Assembly (NCBI RefSeq): GCF_003946385.1
Contig: NZ_RHOE01000002.1
Coordinates: forward strand, 1 to 64,000
Length of the DNA stretch: 64,000 bases
Direction of reading: 5' to 3'
Source of the DNA: Loigolactobacillus zhaoyuanensis
GTDB taxonomy: Bacteria > Bacillota > Bacilli > Lactobacillales > Lactobacillaceae
Shown: positions 48,499 through 58,076 of the stretch, piece after piece
How the letters are laid out: every line of letters starts with the position of its first letter
Position numbering within the stretch: the stretch's first letter is position 1
The notes under the pieces: model-generated
Seen by the model: only the letters and a program-made list of their open reading frames with translations
The model's database searches: none
What the model was told of the DNA's origin: nothing
Position numbers and translations under genes: made by a program

Positions 48499-50748
48499 AT
48501 GTTAAATCAGATCGGTCAACAAATCAAAAAATATCAACATGAAGCTTTTTTATTTGCTGGGCATTACGGTGTTGAAAAAGAAAATCAACGGGTAAACGTG
48601 CAGGGGGAATTAAGTCAAACGCCATTACCATTTACGCAGCCACAGCTTTATCTAAAAAATGACTTTGCGCAGGCACAGGCAGAAGTGGCCACCGATTATT
48701 TTGGATCTTGCCAGCAAACTTTCCGCCAGTTGCAGGGACTAGATGCAGTCTTGTTGCGGGCGCTGCCAGAAAATGAACTGTTATGGCCATTATCAATGCC
48801 ACCAGTTCTACCGGCGACAGCGGCGATCAAATTAGCGGCACCAACGGCAGCGGCATTGCATTATCGTCAACAAATTGCGCAAAAATATGGTTATGCGATG
48901 CAAATGATGTCAGCGGTACATATTAATTTTTCGTTATCGGAACGCTTAATGCGCTTCTTATTTGAGACGCATTATCATGATCAGTTTGCGGATAATTATA
49001 TTGCGTTTCATAATGCTGCTTATTTGAAGCTAGCACAAAATTATTTACGCTATCGCTACGTGCTGACTTATTTATTTGGTGCTAGTCCGCTGGCTGAGGC
49101 TAACTTCGCACCTGAATTACCTAAAAATTTAGTTCGCAGCCTACACGCTAGTAGCCAATATGGTTACGTCAATCATAGTCAACACCAGGTTTCTTTTCAG
49201 TCGGTGGCTGCTTATGCTGCTGATTTGGAACGCTTAGTCACTAATGGCGAATTACAGGAAGCACGGGAATTTTATTCACCAGTTCGATTACAAGGCGCAT
49301 CCTTGGCTGAATTAGTACCTGCTGGTATTCATTACTTAGAATTACGGACGCTAGATTTAGACCCATACGCAGCGGATGGTCTGAGTAAAACGACTCTAAG
49401 CTTTTTACATCTTTTTTTAGCTTATTTATTGGTCGTACCAAGTATTGAAACTGATCAAGTATCAACCGTTTTAGCACAAGCGACTGCTGATAATGACGCG
49501 GTTGCTCTAGAGTCACCGTTAACGGTTTCTAGCTTGCAAGATCAGTTACAGGACTTTATGCATAACTTACAGCAATTCGCACAAGATTATCAAGCACCGA
49601 CTGAGCTGCAACAGGCCTTACAGGAAATGCAGGCGCGCGTTGCTGATTATCGGTTAACACCAAGTTATCGCTTAAGCCAAGAAATTAGCGCGGGTTCACT
49701 GCAGCAATTTGCTTTGCACCAAGCCCAGATTTTCAAGCAGCAAGCAACTGCGCAACCTTATCAGTTGCCAGGCTACGAGCACTTAGATGCCGCCAGTCAA
49801 ATGGTATTAGCGACAGCCTATCGACGGGGGCTATCAACGCAAGTTTTGGATGGATCAGTTGGTTTATTGCAATTAGCCAACCGCGAAGTCATTGGTCGCG
49901 GCAGCAATACGCGTTTAAATTCGCAAGCGGCAACGCTGACCAGCCAAAATAAGTTAGTTAGTAAAAAATTGCTGGGCCAGGCCGGAATTGTGGTGCCAGC
50001 AGGGGCTGAGTATATGACGGTCGACGCGGCTTTGGCTGATTTTATGGATCTAGCTAAACAAGGGTTAGTTATTAAGCCTAAATACAGCGCACATGGCCGT
50101 GGTGTTACCGTGTTTCAAACACCGCCAACAGTTGATTTGTTCGCTGCAGCTATTAAACAGGCGTTAGTTATAGGAAATAGCGTATTGGTGGAAAATTATG
50201 TACCAGGAACCGTGTATCGTTTTGTGATCATTGCTGATCAGGTCCGTGCCGTGGCCGAATGTACCCCGGCAAATGTTGTGGGGGATGGCCGGCAGACTTT
50301 GGCGGCGTTAGTTGAACGCAAGAACCAGCAAGTTAATCGTGGCAAAAACTTGCCGTTACAACCGATCACTTTAGATGGACAAACAGATGCTGATCTGCAG
50401 CAACAAGGCTTAAGCCGTACAACTATTCCTGCTCGGGGCAATCAAGTTTATCTACGATTAGCAGCGAACTTTGCTACAGGGGCTGATTCAATTGATGTGA
50501 CCGCTGATATAGACGCTAGCTATAAGCAAATCGCTTTAGCAGCTGCGCGTGCCCTGCAGCTACAGGTTGTCGGTGTCGATATCGTCATCGATAATCTTTA
50601 CCAGCCAGTTGACAGTGAGCATCCTGAGTTGGCAACTGTGTTAGGGCTGACGGCACAGCCTGATCTAGCGGTCCACGCTGCACCTTATTTTGGCGATGCT
50701 CAGCCAGTGGTGCCGCTTTTGATCGATCAATTGTTTAAGAGTAAATAA
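48499..50748 (+). CDS. gshF: Bifunctional glutamate-cysteine ligase / glutathione synthetase
   Basis: GshF makes glutathione from glutamate, cysteine and glycine in one protein. The 749 residues match the fused GshAB size. The N-terminal ligase (to about residue 450) shows FAGHYGVEKENQRV and the MSAVHINFSLS block. The C-terminal ATP-grasp part has VIKPKYSAHGRGVTVFQ and VENYVPGTVYRFVI. The gene stands alone between divergent rarA and a terminator. Confidence 0.95.
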   Translation: MLNQIGQQIKKYQHEAFLFAGHYGVEKENQRVNVQGELSQTPLPFTQPQLYLKNDFAQAQAEVATDYFGSCQQTFRQLQGLDAVLLRALPENELLWPLSMPPVLPATAAIKLAAPTAAALHYRQQIAQKYGYAMQMMSAVHINFSLSERLMRFLFETHYHDQFADNYIAFHNAAYLKLAQNYLRYRYVLTYLFGASPLAEANFAPELPKNLVRSLHASSQYGYVNHSQHQVSFQSVAAYAADLERLVTNGELQEAREFYSPVRLQGASLAELVPAGIHYLELRTLDLDPYAADGLSKTTLSFLHLFLAYLLVVPSIETDQVSTVLAQATADNDAVALESPLTVSSLQDQLQDFMHNLQQFAQDYQAPTELQQALQEMQARVADYRLTPSYRLSQEISAGSLQQFALHQAQIFKQQATAQPYQLPGYEHLDAASQMVLATAYRRGLSTQVLDGSVGLLQLANREVIGRGSNTRLNSQAATLTSQNKLVSKKLLGQAGIVVPAGAEYMTVDAALADFMDLAKQGLVIKPKYSAHGRGVTVFQTPPTVDLFAAAIKQALVIGNSVLVENYVPGTVYRFVIIADQVRAVAECTPANVVGDGRQTLAALVERKNQQVNRGKNLPLQPITLDGQTDADLQQQGLSRTTIPARGNQVYLRLAANFATGADSIDVTADIDASYKQIALAAARALQLQVVGVDIVIDNLYQPVDSEHPELATVLGLTAQPDLAVHAAPYFGDAQPVVPLLIDQLFKSK

Positions 50749-50750
50749 TA

Positions 50751-50792
50751 AAAATAGTGAGTCGACTCTAAATTGAGTTGACTCACTATTTT
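50751..50792. terminator. Bidirectional terminator between gshF and yueI
   Basis: AAAATAGTGAGTCGACTC pairs with GAGTTGACTCACTATTTT (18 bp, one G-T pair), with T runs on both strands. Confidence 0.88.
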
Positions 50793-50807
50793 ATTGCCGC
50801 TTTTCTT

Positions 50808-51251
50808 TTAATCGCGCTGAAATAAATCACTGAAAAAAGAGCGCTTTGGTTGCGGTTTAGTCTCTGTTCGATAATATTGGCTAATATCAATGTTCGATTG
50901 ATCAACCGCTACGGATGCGACCAGTAATAAGGCTACCGCATCGGTTGCAGTACTGGCGGAATCGTCGTTGACCATAGTAAAGGTTAAATTATTTTGCGTT
51001 GCGTACTGTAAATAAGGCTTCAGCGTGGCAGTTAGTTTACCATTTAGTAATAATTTAGCATCAGTAAAGTGAGTTGCGGCCTGTTTAAAGGCAGGTAACG
51101 TACGTGAATCGTTTAATTGCGCAACACTAACTTTGAGCAAAACACGTTCGCGTAGTGAACCTAGATATTGTCGTCGTTCGTCTGGCTTGATCTGGGGTGT
51201 GCCAGTCATGCGACTTTTTAATTGACTTTCGAGATCGTTATTTTCCGTCAC
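50808..51251 (-). CDS. YueI family (DUF1694) protein
   Basis: A 147-residue soluble protein related to YueI of Bacillus (RRQYLGSLRERVLLKVSVAQL, AKLLLNGKLTATLKPYLQYA). The function is unknown. The start is taken as GTG at 51251, about ten bases behind AAAGGG; in-frame ATGs at 51260 and 51284 are worse placed. The C-terminus is basic (KPQPKRSFFSDLFQRD). Confidence 0.8.
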   Translation of the reverse strand: MTENNDLESQLKSRMTGTPQIKPDERRQYLGSLRERVLLKVSVAQLNDSRTLPAFKQAATHFTDAKLLLNGKLTATLKPYLQYATQNNLTFTMVNDDSASTATDAVALLLVASVAVDQSNIDISQYYRTETKPQPKRSFFSDLFQRD

Positions 51252-51352
51252 GATGGTCATCCCTTTCATGATTATTTGGTACAATAAGGTGAGTATAGCA
51301 TAACCGATTTATAAACCAAGTTTAGTGCAGTCGTGTCTTGGAGTAGAAAGTA

Positions 51353-51982
51353 GTGATTATTATCGGATTTACAGTTGATGATTTTAAAGTTTTTAACCAG
51401 CAAACAGTCGCTGGCCGGATGGCATTGATTCGTGGACAACTAGATCCTAAATTTGAATTATTAGGTGCAACGATCAGCAAACAACTAGCAACAGAAAATA
51501 TTCCAGCTTTTATTAACGTGGCTAAACACCTACGCCGCCACACTAATCCAGCGCCAAATACCTGGTTTGCTATTGGTCCGTATAAGCGCGGTTATAAAAT
51601 GGTGCCACATTTTGAGGTCGGTTTCTGGGATGATCGCTTATTTGTGTGGTTATGCTTGCTGGAGAACATTCAGCAACCAGCACCATATGCGGCTATTTTG
51701 CATCAGCAGCAAAATTTGATCAAGCAATTACCCGTTGGACAGTGGCAGCTTTCTGGTAATCATATGGCGAAGCCAATCCAACCATTGAATGCGGCGAATT
51801 TAGCAGCGCAAACGCAACGTTTTATCGACGTTAAAAAAGGTGAATGGTTGTTAGGTAAAGTTTGGCTTAAAACGGATCCGATTTTTCAGACTAGCGGGGC
51901 AGTTGAGGTAGAAATTAAGCAAAGTATTAAACAATTAACGCCATTATATCGCTATTTATTAGCAGCCATCAGAGAAGACTAA
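51353..51982 (+). CDS. DUF1054 family protein (YktB-like)
   Basis: The 209-residue protein resembles the DUF1054/YktB family (FTVDDFKVF, FINVAKHLRRHTNPAPNTW, GYKMVPHFEVGFWDDRLFVWL). The function is unknown. It begins with GTG at 51353. The ribosome site is weak (GGAGTAGAAAG). Confidence 0.82.
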   Translation: MIIIGFTVDDFKVFNQQTVAGRMALIRGQLDPKFELLGATISKQLATENIPAFINVAKHLRRHTNPAPNTWFAIGPYKRGYKMVPHFEVGFWDDRLFVWLCLLENIQQPAPYAAILHQQQNLIKQLPVGQWQLSGNHMAKPIQPLNAANLAAQTQRFIDVKKGEWLLGKVWLKTDPIFQTSGAVEVEIKQSIKQLTPLYRYLLAAIRED

Positions 51983-52014
51983 AAAAGCCAGCCACATAAT
52001 GTGGTTGGCTTTTT
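51981..52014. terminator. Bidirectional terminator between yktB and rpsD
   Basis: AAAAAGCCAGCCACA pairs with TGTGGTTGGCTTTTT around TAA, between convergent genes. Confidence 0.88.
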
Positions 52015-52025
52015 CATCGTGAAGA

Positions 52026-52640
52026 TTACAATAATTGGTTGTAGTATTCAACGACAAGTGTCTCATCAATATCTGGTTCTAATTCGTCACGTTCTGGTAA
52101 ACGAGTTAGAGAACCTTCAAATTTGTCAGCGTCAAAGCTTACGAAAGCAGGACGACCAACAACTGATTCAAGAGCAGCTTGGATGATCACTAAGTTTTTA
52201 GATTTTTCACGAATTGAGATTACTTGACCAATTTCAACTTGGTATGAAGGAATATCAACACGTTTGCCATCAACTAAGACATGACCATGGTTAACTAATT
52301 GGCGTGCTTGTGGGCGAGTTGTTGCTAAGCCTAAGCGGAAAACCAAGTTATCCAAACGTTGTTCTAGCAAGATCATGAAGTTAACACCTTGCTTACCTTC
52401 TTTGATCTTACCTGATTTTTGGAATAAGTTAGAGAATTGGCGTTCGTTTAAGCCATACATGAAACGTAGCTTTTGCTTTTCACGTAATTGAACACCATAT
52501 TCAGATAACTTACGACGACCACTATTGGGACCATGATCACCAGGTGCGTAAGGGCGCCGAGCTAATTCTTTACCTGTACCAGATAGAGAAATGCCAAGGC
52601 GACGAGATTTTTTCCATTGTGGGCCTGTATAACGAGACAT
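52026..52640 (-). CDS. rpsD: 30S ribosomal protein S4
   Basis: S4 nucleates assembly of the 30S subunit by binding 16S rRNA. The 204-residue protein starts [19 protein letters not shown]. It contains the S4 RNA-binding domain [39 protein letters not shown] lies before the ATG. As in other Firmicutes, rpsD stands alone with its own structured leader, not in the alpha operon. The absence of N-terminal zinc cysteines marks the C-minus form. Confidence 0.98.
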   Translation of the reverse strand: MSRYTGPQWKKSRRLGISLSGTGKELARRPYAPGDHGPNSGRRKLSEYGVQLREKQKLRFMYGLNERQFSNLFQKSGKIKEGKQGVNFMILLEQRLDNLVFRLGLATTRPQARQLVNHGHVLVDGKRVDIPSYQVEIGQVISIREKSKNLVIIQAALESVVGRPAFVSFDADKFEGSLTRLPERDELEPDIDETLVVEYYNQLL

Positions 52641-52679
52641 AGAAGAATTCCTCCAATAAATTTATTTGGAGTAAAATAA

Positions 52680-52805
52680 CGAATTGTAAGTTCAGTATAC
52701 GTGCAGTTTGTTCTGCAATTTTCGCCATCTGCAGCCGCAGGTTACTCATTGAACTTTGGTTGCAACAAACTGTTGACGTGATTACCACTTACTGCTGCAT
52801 TATTT
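52680..52805 (-). ncRNA. S4 autoregulatory leader with a pseudoknot
   Basis: On the minus strand CAGTTTGTT (52772-52764) pairs with AACAAACTG (52712-52704). AAGTTCA (52756-52750), inside that loop, pairs with TGAACTT (52694-52688) outside it, giving an H-type pseudoknot. A further CTGCGGCTGCAG hairpin lies between them. Firmicutes S4 represses its own synthesis by binding such a leader. The structure was found by eye and was not compared with a covariance model. Confidence 0.75.
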
Positions 52806-52817
52806 TACACAACGACC

Positions 52818-52846
52818 AGTGTAGCAAAGCTACTGGTTAATGTCAA
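52818..52846 (-). promoter_or_regulatory. Promoter of rpsD
   Basis: On the minus strand TTGACA (52846-52841), 17 nt, TACACT (52823-52818). Confidence 0.85.
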
Positions 52847-52853
52847 TTATTGT

Positions 52854-53306
52854 TTAGATCGACTTGACCAGGACTCCAGCAAAGTCTTCTAATTCGATTT
52901 GATCAGCAGCGGTAAACCGATCAAATTTTGTTGAGTCAATATCGAGCACGCCAATTTGCCGAGTGCCATCCGTTAATGGGACTACAATTTCCGCATTTGT
53001 CGCGGCGTCACAGGCAATATGGCCGGCAAATTGATGGACATCCGCCACAATTTGCGTTTTTTGTTGGGCAAACGCAGTGCCAACAACGCCTTGGTTGTTA
53101 GCAATGTGCATACAGGCTACTTTACCTTGAAATGGGCCTAGATACAGTTCATCCTTTTCCTGGTCATAAAGGTAAAAGCCAACCCAGCTTACGTCAGGTA
53201 GACTGTCGTTTAGCAAGGCGGCGGCGTTCGCTAAATTGGAAATTAAATGTGTTTCTTCATATAATAAAGCAGCAACTTGTTGCGCTAAAAGTGAGTGTTT
53301 AACCAT
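52854..53306 (-). CDS. Free methionine-(R)-sulfoxide reductase, GAF domain
   Basis: The enzyme reduces free methionine-R-sulfoxide. The 150-residue GAF protein has VSWVGFYLYD, the cysteine in GKVACMHI and the catalytic cysteine in GHIACDAATNAEIVVPL. These are 34 residues apart, like Cys84 and Cys118 of the Neisseria enzyme. The third cysteine of many family members (GVCGTA) is valine here (GVVGTA). The start ATG at 53306 has GGAGG upstream. Confidence 0.87.
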   Translation of the reverse strand: MVKHSLLAQQVAALLYEETHLISNLANAAALLNDSLPDVSWVGFYLYDQEKDELYLGPFQGKVACMHIANNQGVVGTAFAQQKTQIVADVHQFAGHIACDAATNAEIVVPLTDGTRQIGVLDIDSTKFDRFTAADQIELEDFAGVLVKSI

Positions 53307-53454
53307 GTTATTGGACCTCCAAAATAATTTAGGTGCGGTTTTTTCGATTCGTTAGTGATGCGCTCCGGTCACTATGATATAATTTAGAGTAGATTTTAAC
53401 GACCTTTACAAATAAATGCAAGGTAAAATGTTAAACGTGACGGGGGTTTTATTG

Positions 53455-55170
53455 ATGGAGTTAATTTTGATCGGTATTATTATTTTAGCATTAGTGCTAT
53501 ATGTTGGGGTAATTATTTATCAACGACATAATTCTAAGCAGATTGATGCATTGCAAGAACAAGAACAGAAAATGAGTAAATTACCGTTCAAAAAAACGAT
53601 GAGTGCTGCACGCCAGCAGGGCTTAGCGGGACAAAGTCAAGAAGAATACGCTAAATGGCAGACGCATTTACAAGAAATTCAGAAAAATGGCTTTGCCGGT
53701 TTAGAGCGTAAATTATTATTAGCGGAAACAAGTAATAATCGTTACCGCTTCTTTGCGGCCACTAAATTAGTTAATGAGTTGACTAAACAAATTGCGACAA
53801 CACAACAAGCATTAGATGAAATTATGGCTGGTTTTAAGCAGATCCAGGCTGACGCCGAAGCTAACCAAACTCAAGCCAAGAGCTTACGCGAGTTGTATCA
53901 AAAACTACGTAAGCAATTGTTAACGAAGAGTTTCTCCTATGGTGCCGCGGCCGATGGTTTAGAAGAAAAGTTAAGTTATTTAGAGACTTCATTTGATAAA
54001 TATAACCGCTTTACTAAATCAGGTGACCACGTTGAGTCCAAATCGATCCTAGCGCAACTAGATAAGGATCTTACTGAACTAAACGACTTAATGAAGCGGA
54101 TCCCGCCCCGATTCAAAGAGTTAAATAATGAATTTCCTGAGCAACTAGAAGAGCTACGTCAGGGGTATCAACGATTGGCAGATAAGGCTTACCAATTCTA
54201 TGGTATCGATATTCCAAGCGAGCTGACTGACTTGGATCAACGCATCAATAAAACACGAAAATCATTAAAGGAATTGGATCTAACCGCAATCGAGGCTGCT
54301 GATCAGGATATTGCTCGGCGCATTGATCATCTCTATGACGTTATGGAAGCTGAGATCAAGGCACATCAGGAAGTTGAATCACGGCACGATGAATTACAGG
54401 CGTTCATTAATCATGCCCAAAAACAAAATCGTGAATTACAAACTGAATTAGATCACTTAGATCAGAGTTACAGTTTGAATAATAACGAAATTGGTCAGGC
54501 CCACGACTTAAAACAACAACTTGATGAAGTGCGCTCGACATTTGAGAATGATATGCAAGAAGTTGCGAGTCAGACCGCTGTTTATTCAATGGTAGCAGAA
54601 AATTATAGTACAGCATTTGCGGCTTTAACCGAAATTGAAAAGAAGCAAAAAGCGCTTAATGATAGTGTTCAAGGCTTAAGACGCGGTGAAGAAGAAGCCC
54701 AACGATCTTTACAGTCGTTTGAATTTGAAATTCGTAATATTAAACGGCAAGTTGAAAAAATCAACTTACCAGGTTTATCCCGTCCTTATTTAGATTTCTT
54801 TTTCGTTGTTTCTGATGAGATCACCAAGCTTGATCAGGAATTAAATCAGGTTAAAATCGATTTAGATGTGATCACTAAGGCGTTGATCACGACCCAAGAA
54901 GATTTAAATAAGCTGAAGGAAGAAACTAACGATATGATCGATAGTGCGCTATTAACTGAGCAATTATTGCAATATGCGAACCGTTATCGCCATAGCCATG
55001 CTGATGTTGCGCAGGCCAGTGATGAAGCGTTGCGGCTATTTAATAGTGAACATGACTATAAGCAAGCTGCCGAGAACATTGCCACTGTTTTAGAGCAAGT
55101 AGAGCCAGGCAGTTATAAAAAAGTTGAAGAAAGCTACTACAAAACTAAGGATCAAGAGTTAAAGGTTTAA
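53455..55170 (+). CDS. ezrA: Septation ring formation regulator EzrA
   Basis: EzrA controls FtsZ ring assembly from the membrane. With ATG at 53455 the protein has 571 residues. One N-terminal membrane helix (LILIGIIILALVLYVGVII) is followed by some 540 residues of coiled-coil with spectrin-like repeats. GGGGG lies nine bases before the start; the frame runs 13 codons further but without a ribosome site. The desulfurase and thiI genes follow, as in other Lactobacillales. Confidence 0.93.
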   Translation: MELILIGIIILALVLYVGVIIYQRHNSKQIDALQEQEQKMSKLPFKKTMSAARQQGLAGQSQEEYAKWQTHLQEIQKNGFAGLERKLLLAETSNNRYRFFAATKLVNELTKQIATTQQALDEIMAGFKQIQADAEANQTQAKSLRELYQKLRKQLLTKSFSYGAAADGLEEKLSYLETSFDKYNRFTKSGDHVESKSILAQLDKDLTELNDLMKRIPPRFKELNNEFPEQLEELRQGYQRLADKAYQFYGIDIPSELTDLDQRINKTRKSLKELDLTAIEAADQDIARRIDHLYDVMEAEIKAHQEVESRHDELQAFINHAQKQNRELQTELDHLDQSYSLNNNEIGQAHDLKQQLDEVRSTFENDMQEVASQTAVYSMVAENYSTAFAALTEIEKKQKALNDSVQGLRRGEEEAQRSLQSFEFEIRNIKRQVEKINLPGLSRPYLDFFFVVSDEITKLDQELNQVKIDLDVITKALITTQEDLNKLKEETNDMIDSALLTEQLLQYANRYRHSHADVAQASDEALRLFNSEHDYKQAAENIATVLEQVEPGSYKKVEESYYKTKDQELKV

Positions 55171-55186
55171 TCTTAGTGGCTTTGAC

Positions 55187-55220
55187 GCTAGCCGTTTTGT
55201 TTAAGCGGTTAGCTTTTTTT
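55187..55220 (+). terminator. Intrinsic terminator after ezrA
   Basis: GCTAGCCG pairs with CGGTTAGC and is followed by seven T residues. Confidence 0.82.
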
Positions 55221-55248
55221 GTAGATTTATACTTATAAAAAGTTAGTG

Positions 55249-55276
55249 TTGTCTTTTAATATGAGTTTGTTATAAT
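55249..55276 (+). promoter_or_regulatory. Promoter of the desulfurase-thiI operon
   Basis: TTGTCT (55249-55254), 16 nt, TATAAT (55271-55276), about 100 bp before the gene. Confidence 0.65.
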
Positions 55277-55373
55277 GGTTTAGAATTTTGTCATTGTTGG
55301 CAATTGTTGGTAAGAACTTTAATCAATTAGGATTTTGTGTGTATTTTAGTTAATGAAAAGGAAGAATGTTTGC

Positions 55374-56522
55374 ATGATTTATTTTGATAATAGCGCCACA
55401 ACAGCGGCTGCACCAGAAGTTTTGACTACCTACCAAACTGTGAGTCAAGCTTTCTTTGGTAATCCGTCTAGTTTGCACGCGTTAGGGAATAAGGCTGATA
55501 ATTTGTTGCAACAATCGCGCCAACAAATTGCGCAGCTGATCCAAGCACAGCCAGAGGAAATTTATTTCACTAGTGGTGGCACTGAAGGCGATAACTGGGT
55601 GGTTAAGGGAACGGCAATTGAGAAGCGCCAATTCGGTAAACATTTGATCACCACTGAAATTGAACATCCAGCGGTCAAAAATTCAATGGCACAGTTAGAG
55701 CAATTAGGTTACGAAGTGACTTATTTGCCAGTGGACAAGCATGGTTTTATCGACCCAGCTGACCTAAAAGCTGCCTTACGTTCAGATACGATTTTAGTAT
55801 CAATTATGGCGGTGAATAATGAAGTTGGTAGCATTCAGCCACTTAAGGAAGTTGCTGATATTTTAGCTGATTATCCACGGGTCCATTTCCATGTCGATGC
55901 GGTGCAGTCGATCGGTAAGGGCTTATTGCCCATGCTACGCTTGCCACGAATCGATTTTCTGACTTTTTCGGCACATAAATTTCATGGGCCGCGCGGTACT
56001 GGTTTTATTTATGTCAGACACGGCCGGCAATTGGCACCATTGATGACTGGTGGTGGTCAAGAGAATAACTGGCGTAGCGGTACTGAAAACTTACCCGCGA
56101 TCGCAGGGATGGCCAAAGCGTTACGCTTGTTACTGACCGATGAGCCAGCTAAGGTCCAGCAACAACAAGCAATTAAAACAAAAATTTATCAACATGTCGC
56201 CCAAAAAGCAAAAGTCACGATTTTTTCGGAAAATACGGCTAAATTTGCGCCGCATATTTTATGTTTTGGTATTCGCGGTGTGCGTGGGGAAACCATTGTT
56301 CATGCCTTTGAAGAACATGATATCTATCTTTCAACGACGAGTGCTTGTTCTTCGAAAAAGGGAACGATTTCTGGTACATTGGCGGCAATGCACGTTCCGG
56401 ATGATATTGCCACCAGTGCGGTACGAGTTTCTTTAGATGAAAATAATACAATGGCTGAAGCTGAAGCCTTTATGACCGCTTTTGATAAGATCTATGCGCG
56501 TTTTGAATTAATTAACTCGTAA
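55374..56522 (+). CDS. NifS/IscS-type cysteine desulfurase
   Basis: The PLP enzyme takes sulfur from cysteine, here most likely for ThiI, its downstream neighbour. With ATG at 55374 it has 382 residues and starts MIYFDNSATTAAAPEVL. The PLP lysine is in FSAHKFHGPRGTGF and the catalytic cysteine in STTSACSSKKGT. AAGGAAG lies about 11 bases before the start. The pair corresponds to the nifZ-thiI pair of Bacillus. It is distinct from SufS in this window. Confidence 0.92.
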   Translation: MIYFDNSATTAAAPEVLTTYQTVSQAFFGNPSSLHALGNKADNLLQQSRQQIAQLIQAQPEEIYFTSGGTEGDNWVVKGTAIEKRQFGKHLITTEIEHPAVKNSMAQLEQLGYEVTYLPVDKHGFIDPADLKAALRSDTILVSIMAVNNEVGSIQPLKEVADILADYPRVHFHVDAVQSIGKGLLPMLRLPRIDFLTFSAHKFHGPRGTGFIYVRHGRQLAPLMTGGGQENNWRSGTENLPAIAGMAKALRLLLTDEPAKVQQQQAIKTKIYQHVAQKAKVTIFSENTAKFAPHILCFGIRGVRGETIVHAFEEHDIYLSTTSACSSKKGTISGTLAAMHVPDDIATSAVRVSLDENNTMAEAEAFMTAFDKIYARFELINS

Positions 56523-56546
56523 ATAAGTAGAGTGAGGAAGAATTTA

Positions 56547-57764
56547 ATGGAATATACAGAAATTATGGTGCGCTATGGTGAATTATCGACTAAAGGTAAG
56601 AACCGGCGTAGTTTTATCGACCGTTTATTTGGTAATGTGACTAAGGCTTTACATCGCTTTCCAGCGTTAGAAATTCATGCCCGCCGTGATCGTTTACACG
56701 TGGTTTTGCATGGTGAAGATAGTGCTGCGGTAATGACACGCTTAGGCCAAGTCTTTGGTATTCAGAACTTTTCGCCATCAATTCGGGTCGAACGGGACAT
56801 GGACCAAGTACGGCAAACCGCAATTGCAATGATCAAGGAACAATATCAGCCTGGTGATACCTTTAAAGTCAACACACGGCGTTCTGATCATGCCTTTGAG
56901 TTAGATACTAACGAAATGAACACCGAACTTGGCGGCGTGATTTTGGATAATATTCCTGGCCTAACTGTGCGGGTGCATAAGCCAGAAATTACGTTGCGCG
57001 TAGAAGTGCGTTTGGATGGTATTTATTTGTCTAGTCGGACGATCAAAGGCGCCGGCGGCTTACCAGTCGGTACCGCTGGCCGCGGCATGTTAATGTTGTC
57101 TGGTGGTATTGATTCACCAGTGGCTGGCTATCTAGCGATGAAGCGTGGCGTTGCCATTCAAATGGTTCACTTTTTCAGCCCGCCATACACGAGCACCAAA
57201 GCTTTAGCCAAGGCCAAAGAATTGACTTCAAAATTAGCGCCATACGCGGGCAGTATTCAATTTATTGAAGTTCCGTTTACCCATATTCAGGAAACAATCA
57301 AAAATAAAGTGCCGGAAGCTTATTTAATGACGGTACAACGGCGTTTAATGTTACGTTTAACCGATAAAATTCGCGAAATGCACCATGGTTTAGCTATTTT
57401 TAACGGTGAGGCATTAGGTCAAGTGGCCTCACAAACCATGGAAAGTATGGTGGCGATCAATGATGTCACCACAACACCAATTTTACGGCCAGTTGTCTCG
57501 ATGGATAAAAACGAGATCATTAAAATCGCTGAAGATATTGATACCTTTAATCTATCGATCATGCCCTTTGAAGATTGTTGTACTATTTTTGCACCGCCAG
57601 CACCAAAAACGCGGCCTAATTTAGAGAAAACGCGGGTCTACGAGCAATTGATCGATGTCGAAGGCTTAATGGCGGAAGCAATTGCCGGCATTAAAATGAC
57701 GGAAATTAAGGCTGACGAAGAATTTTTAGCACAAGATCAAAGCGAAATCGCCAGCTTATTGTAA
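56547..57764 (+). CDS. thiI: tRNA 4-thiouridine synthetase ThiI
   Basis: ThiI activates U8 of tRNA with ATP and puts sulfur on it. The 405-residue protein starts [20 protein letters not shown]. The THUMP domain is followed by the PP-loop [19 protein letters not shown] and the [17 protein letters not shown] block. There is no C-terminal rhodanese domain, as usual in Firmicutes. GAGGAAG precedes the ATG, 24 bp after the desulfurase gene. Confidence 0.95.
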   Translation: MEYTEIMVRYGELSTKGKNRRSFIDRLFGNVTKALHRFPALEIHARRDRLHVVLHGEDSAAVMTRLGQVFGIQNFSPSIRVERDMDQVRQTAIAMIKEQYQPGDTFKVNTRRSDHAFELDTNEMNTELGGVILDNIPGLTVRVHKPEITLRVEVRLDGIYLSSRTIKGAGGLPVGTAGRGMLMLSGGIDSPVAGYLAMKRGVAIQMVHFFSPPYTSTKALAKAKELTSKLAPYAGSIQFIEVPFTHIQETIKNKVPEAYLMTVQRRLMLRLTDKIREMHHGLAIFNGEALGQVASQTMESMVAINDVTTTPILRPVVSMDKNEIIKIAEDIDTFNLSIMPFEDCCTIFAPPAPKTRPNLEKTRVYEQLIDVEGLMAEAIAGIKMTEIKADEEFLAQDQSEIASLL

Positions 57765-57771
57765 TTTAGCG

Positions 57772-57800
57772 TTGCACTGGCACCGTTTTTTTGCTACAGT
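57772..57800 (+). promoter_or_regulatory. Promoter of the valS T-box transcript
   Basis: TTGCAC (57772-57777), 17 nt, TACAGT (57795-57800). Confidence 0.7.
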
Positions 57801-57807
57801 AGTTTCA

Positions 57808-58040
57808 AAGCAATGAACAAGCGAGTAATTATATAACTGTGGCGTAGAGAAAAAGTGTTTGCTGGAAGCTTTACACAGTTTATGACGAAGGTAACTTGGG
57901 AGCTGCTGCTTTGAACTTAAGTAGGGGCAGCCGGATAAAATCGTCCGTTACAACTAATCAAGTGGCGCAATATGCGCAATTTAGGTGGTACCGCGAATAA
58001 CAGCATTCGTCCTATTAATTTAGGCGGGTGTTTTTTTATT
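57808..58040 (+). ncRNA. T-box riboswitch, valine-specific
   Basis: The T-box AGGTGGTACCGCG is at 57983-57995, followed by a terminator (GCATTCGTCCTA/TAGGCGGGTG, T run). In stem I a GTA at 57891-57893, followed by A, is a good valine specifier. It controls valS directly downstream. Confidence 0.92.
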
Positions 58041-58076
58041 TACGCAAAATAGGGCAGTAGAGAAAGGGTGACAGTC

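Noticed and set aside
57764-58076. A protein-coding frame in the gap before valS
   Set aside because: The gap is fully explained by the valine T-box and its terminator.
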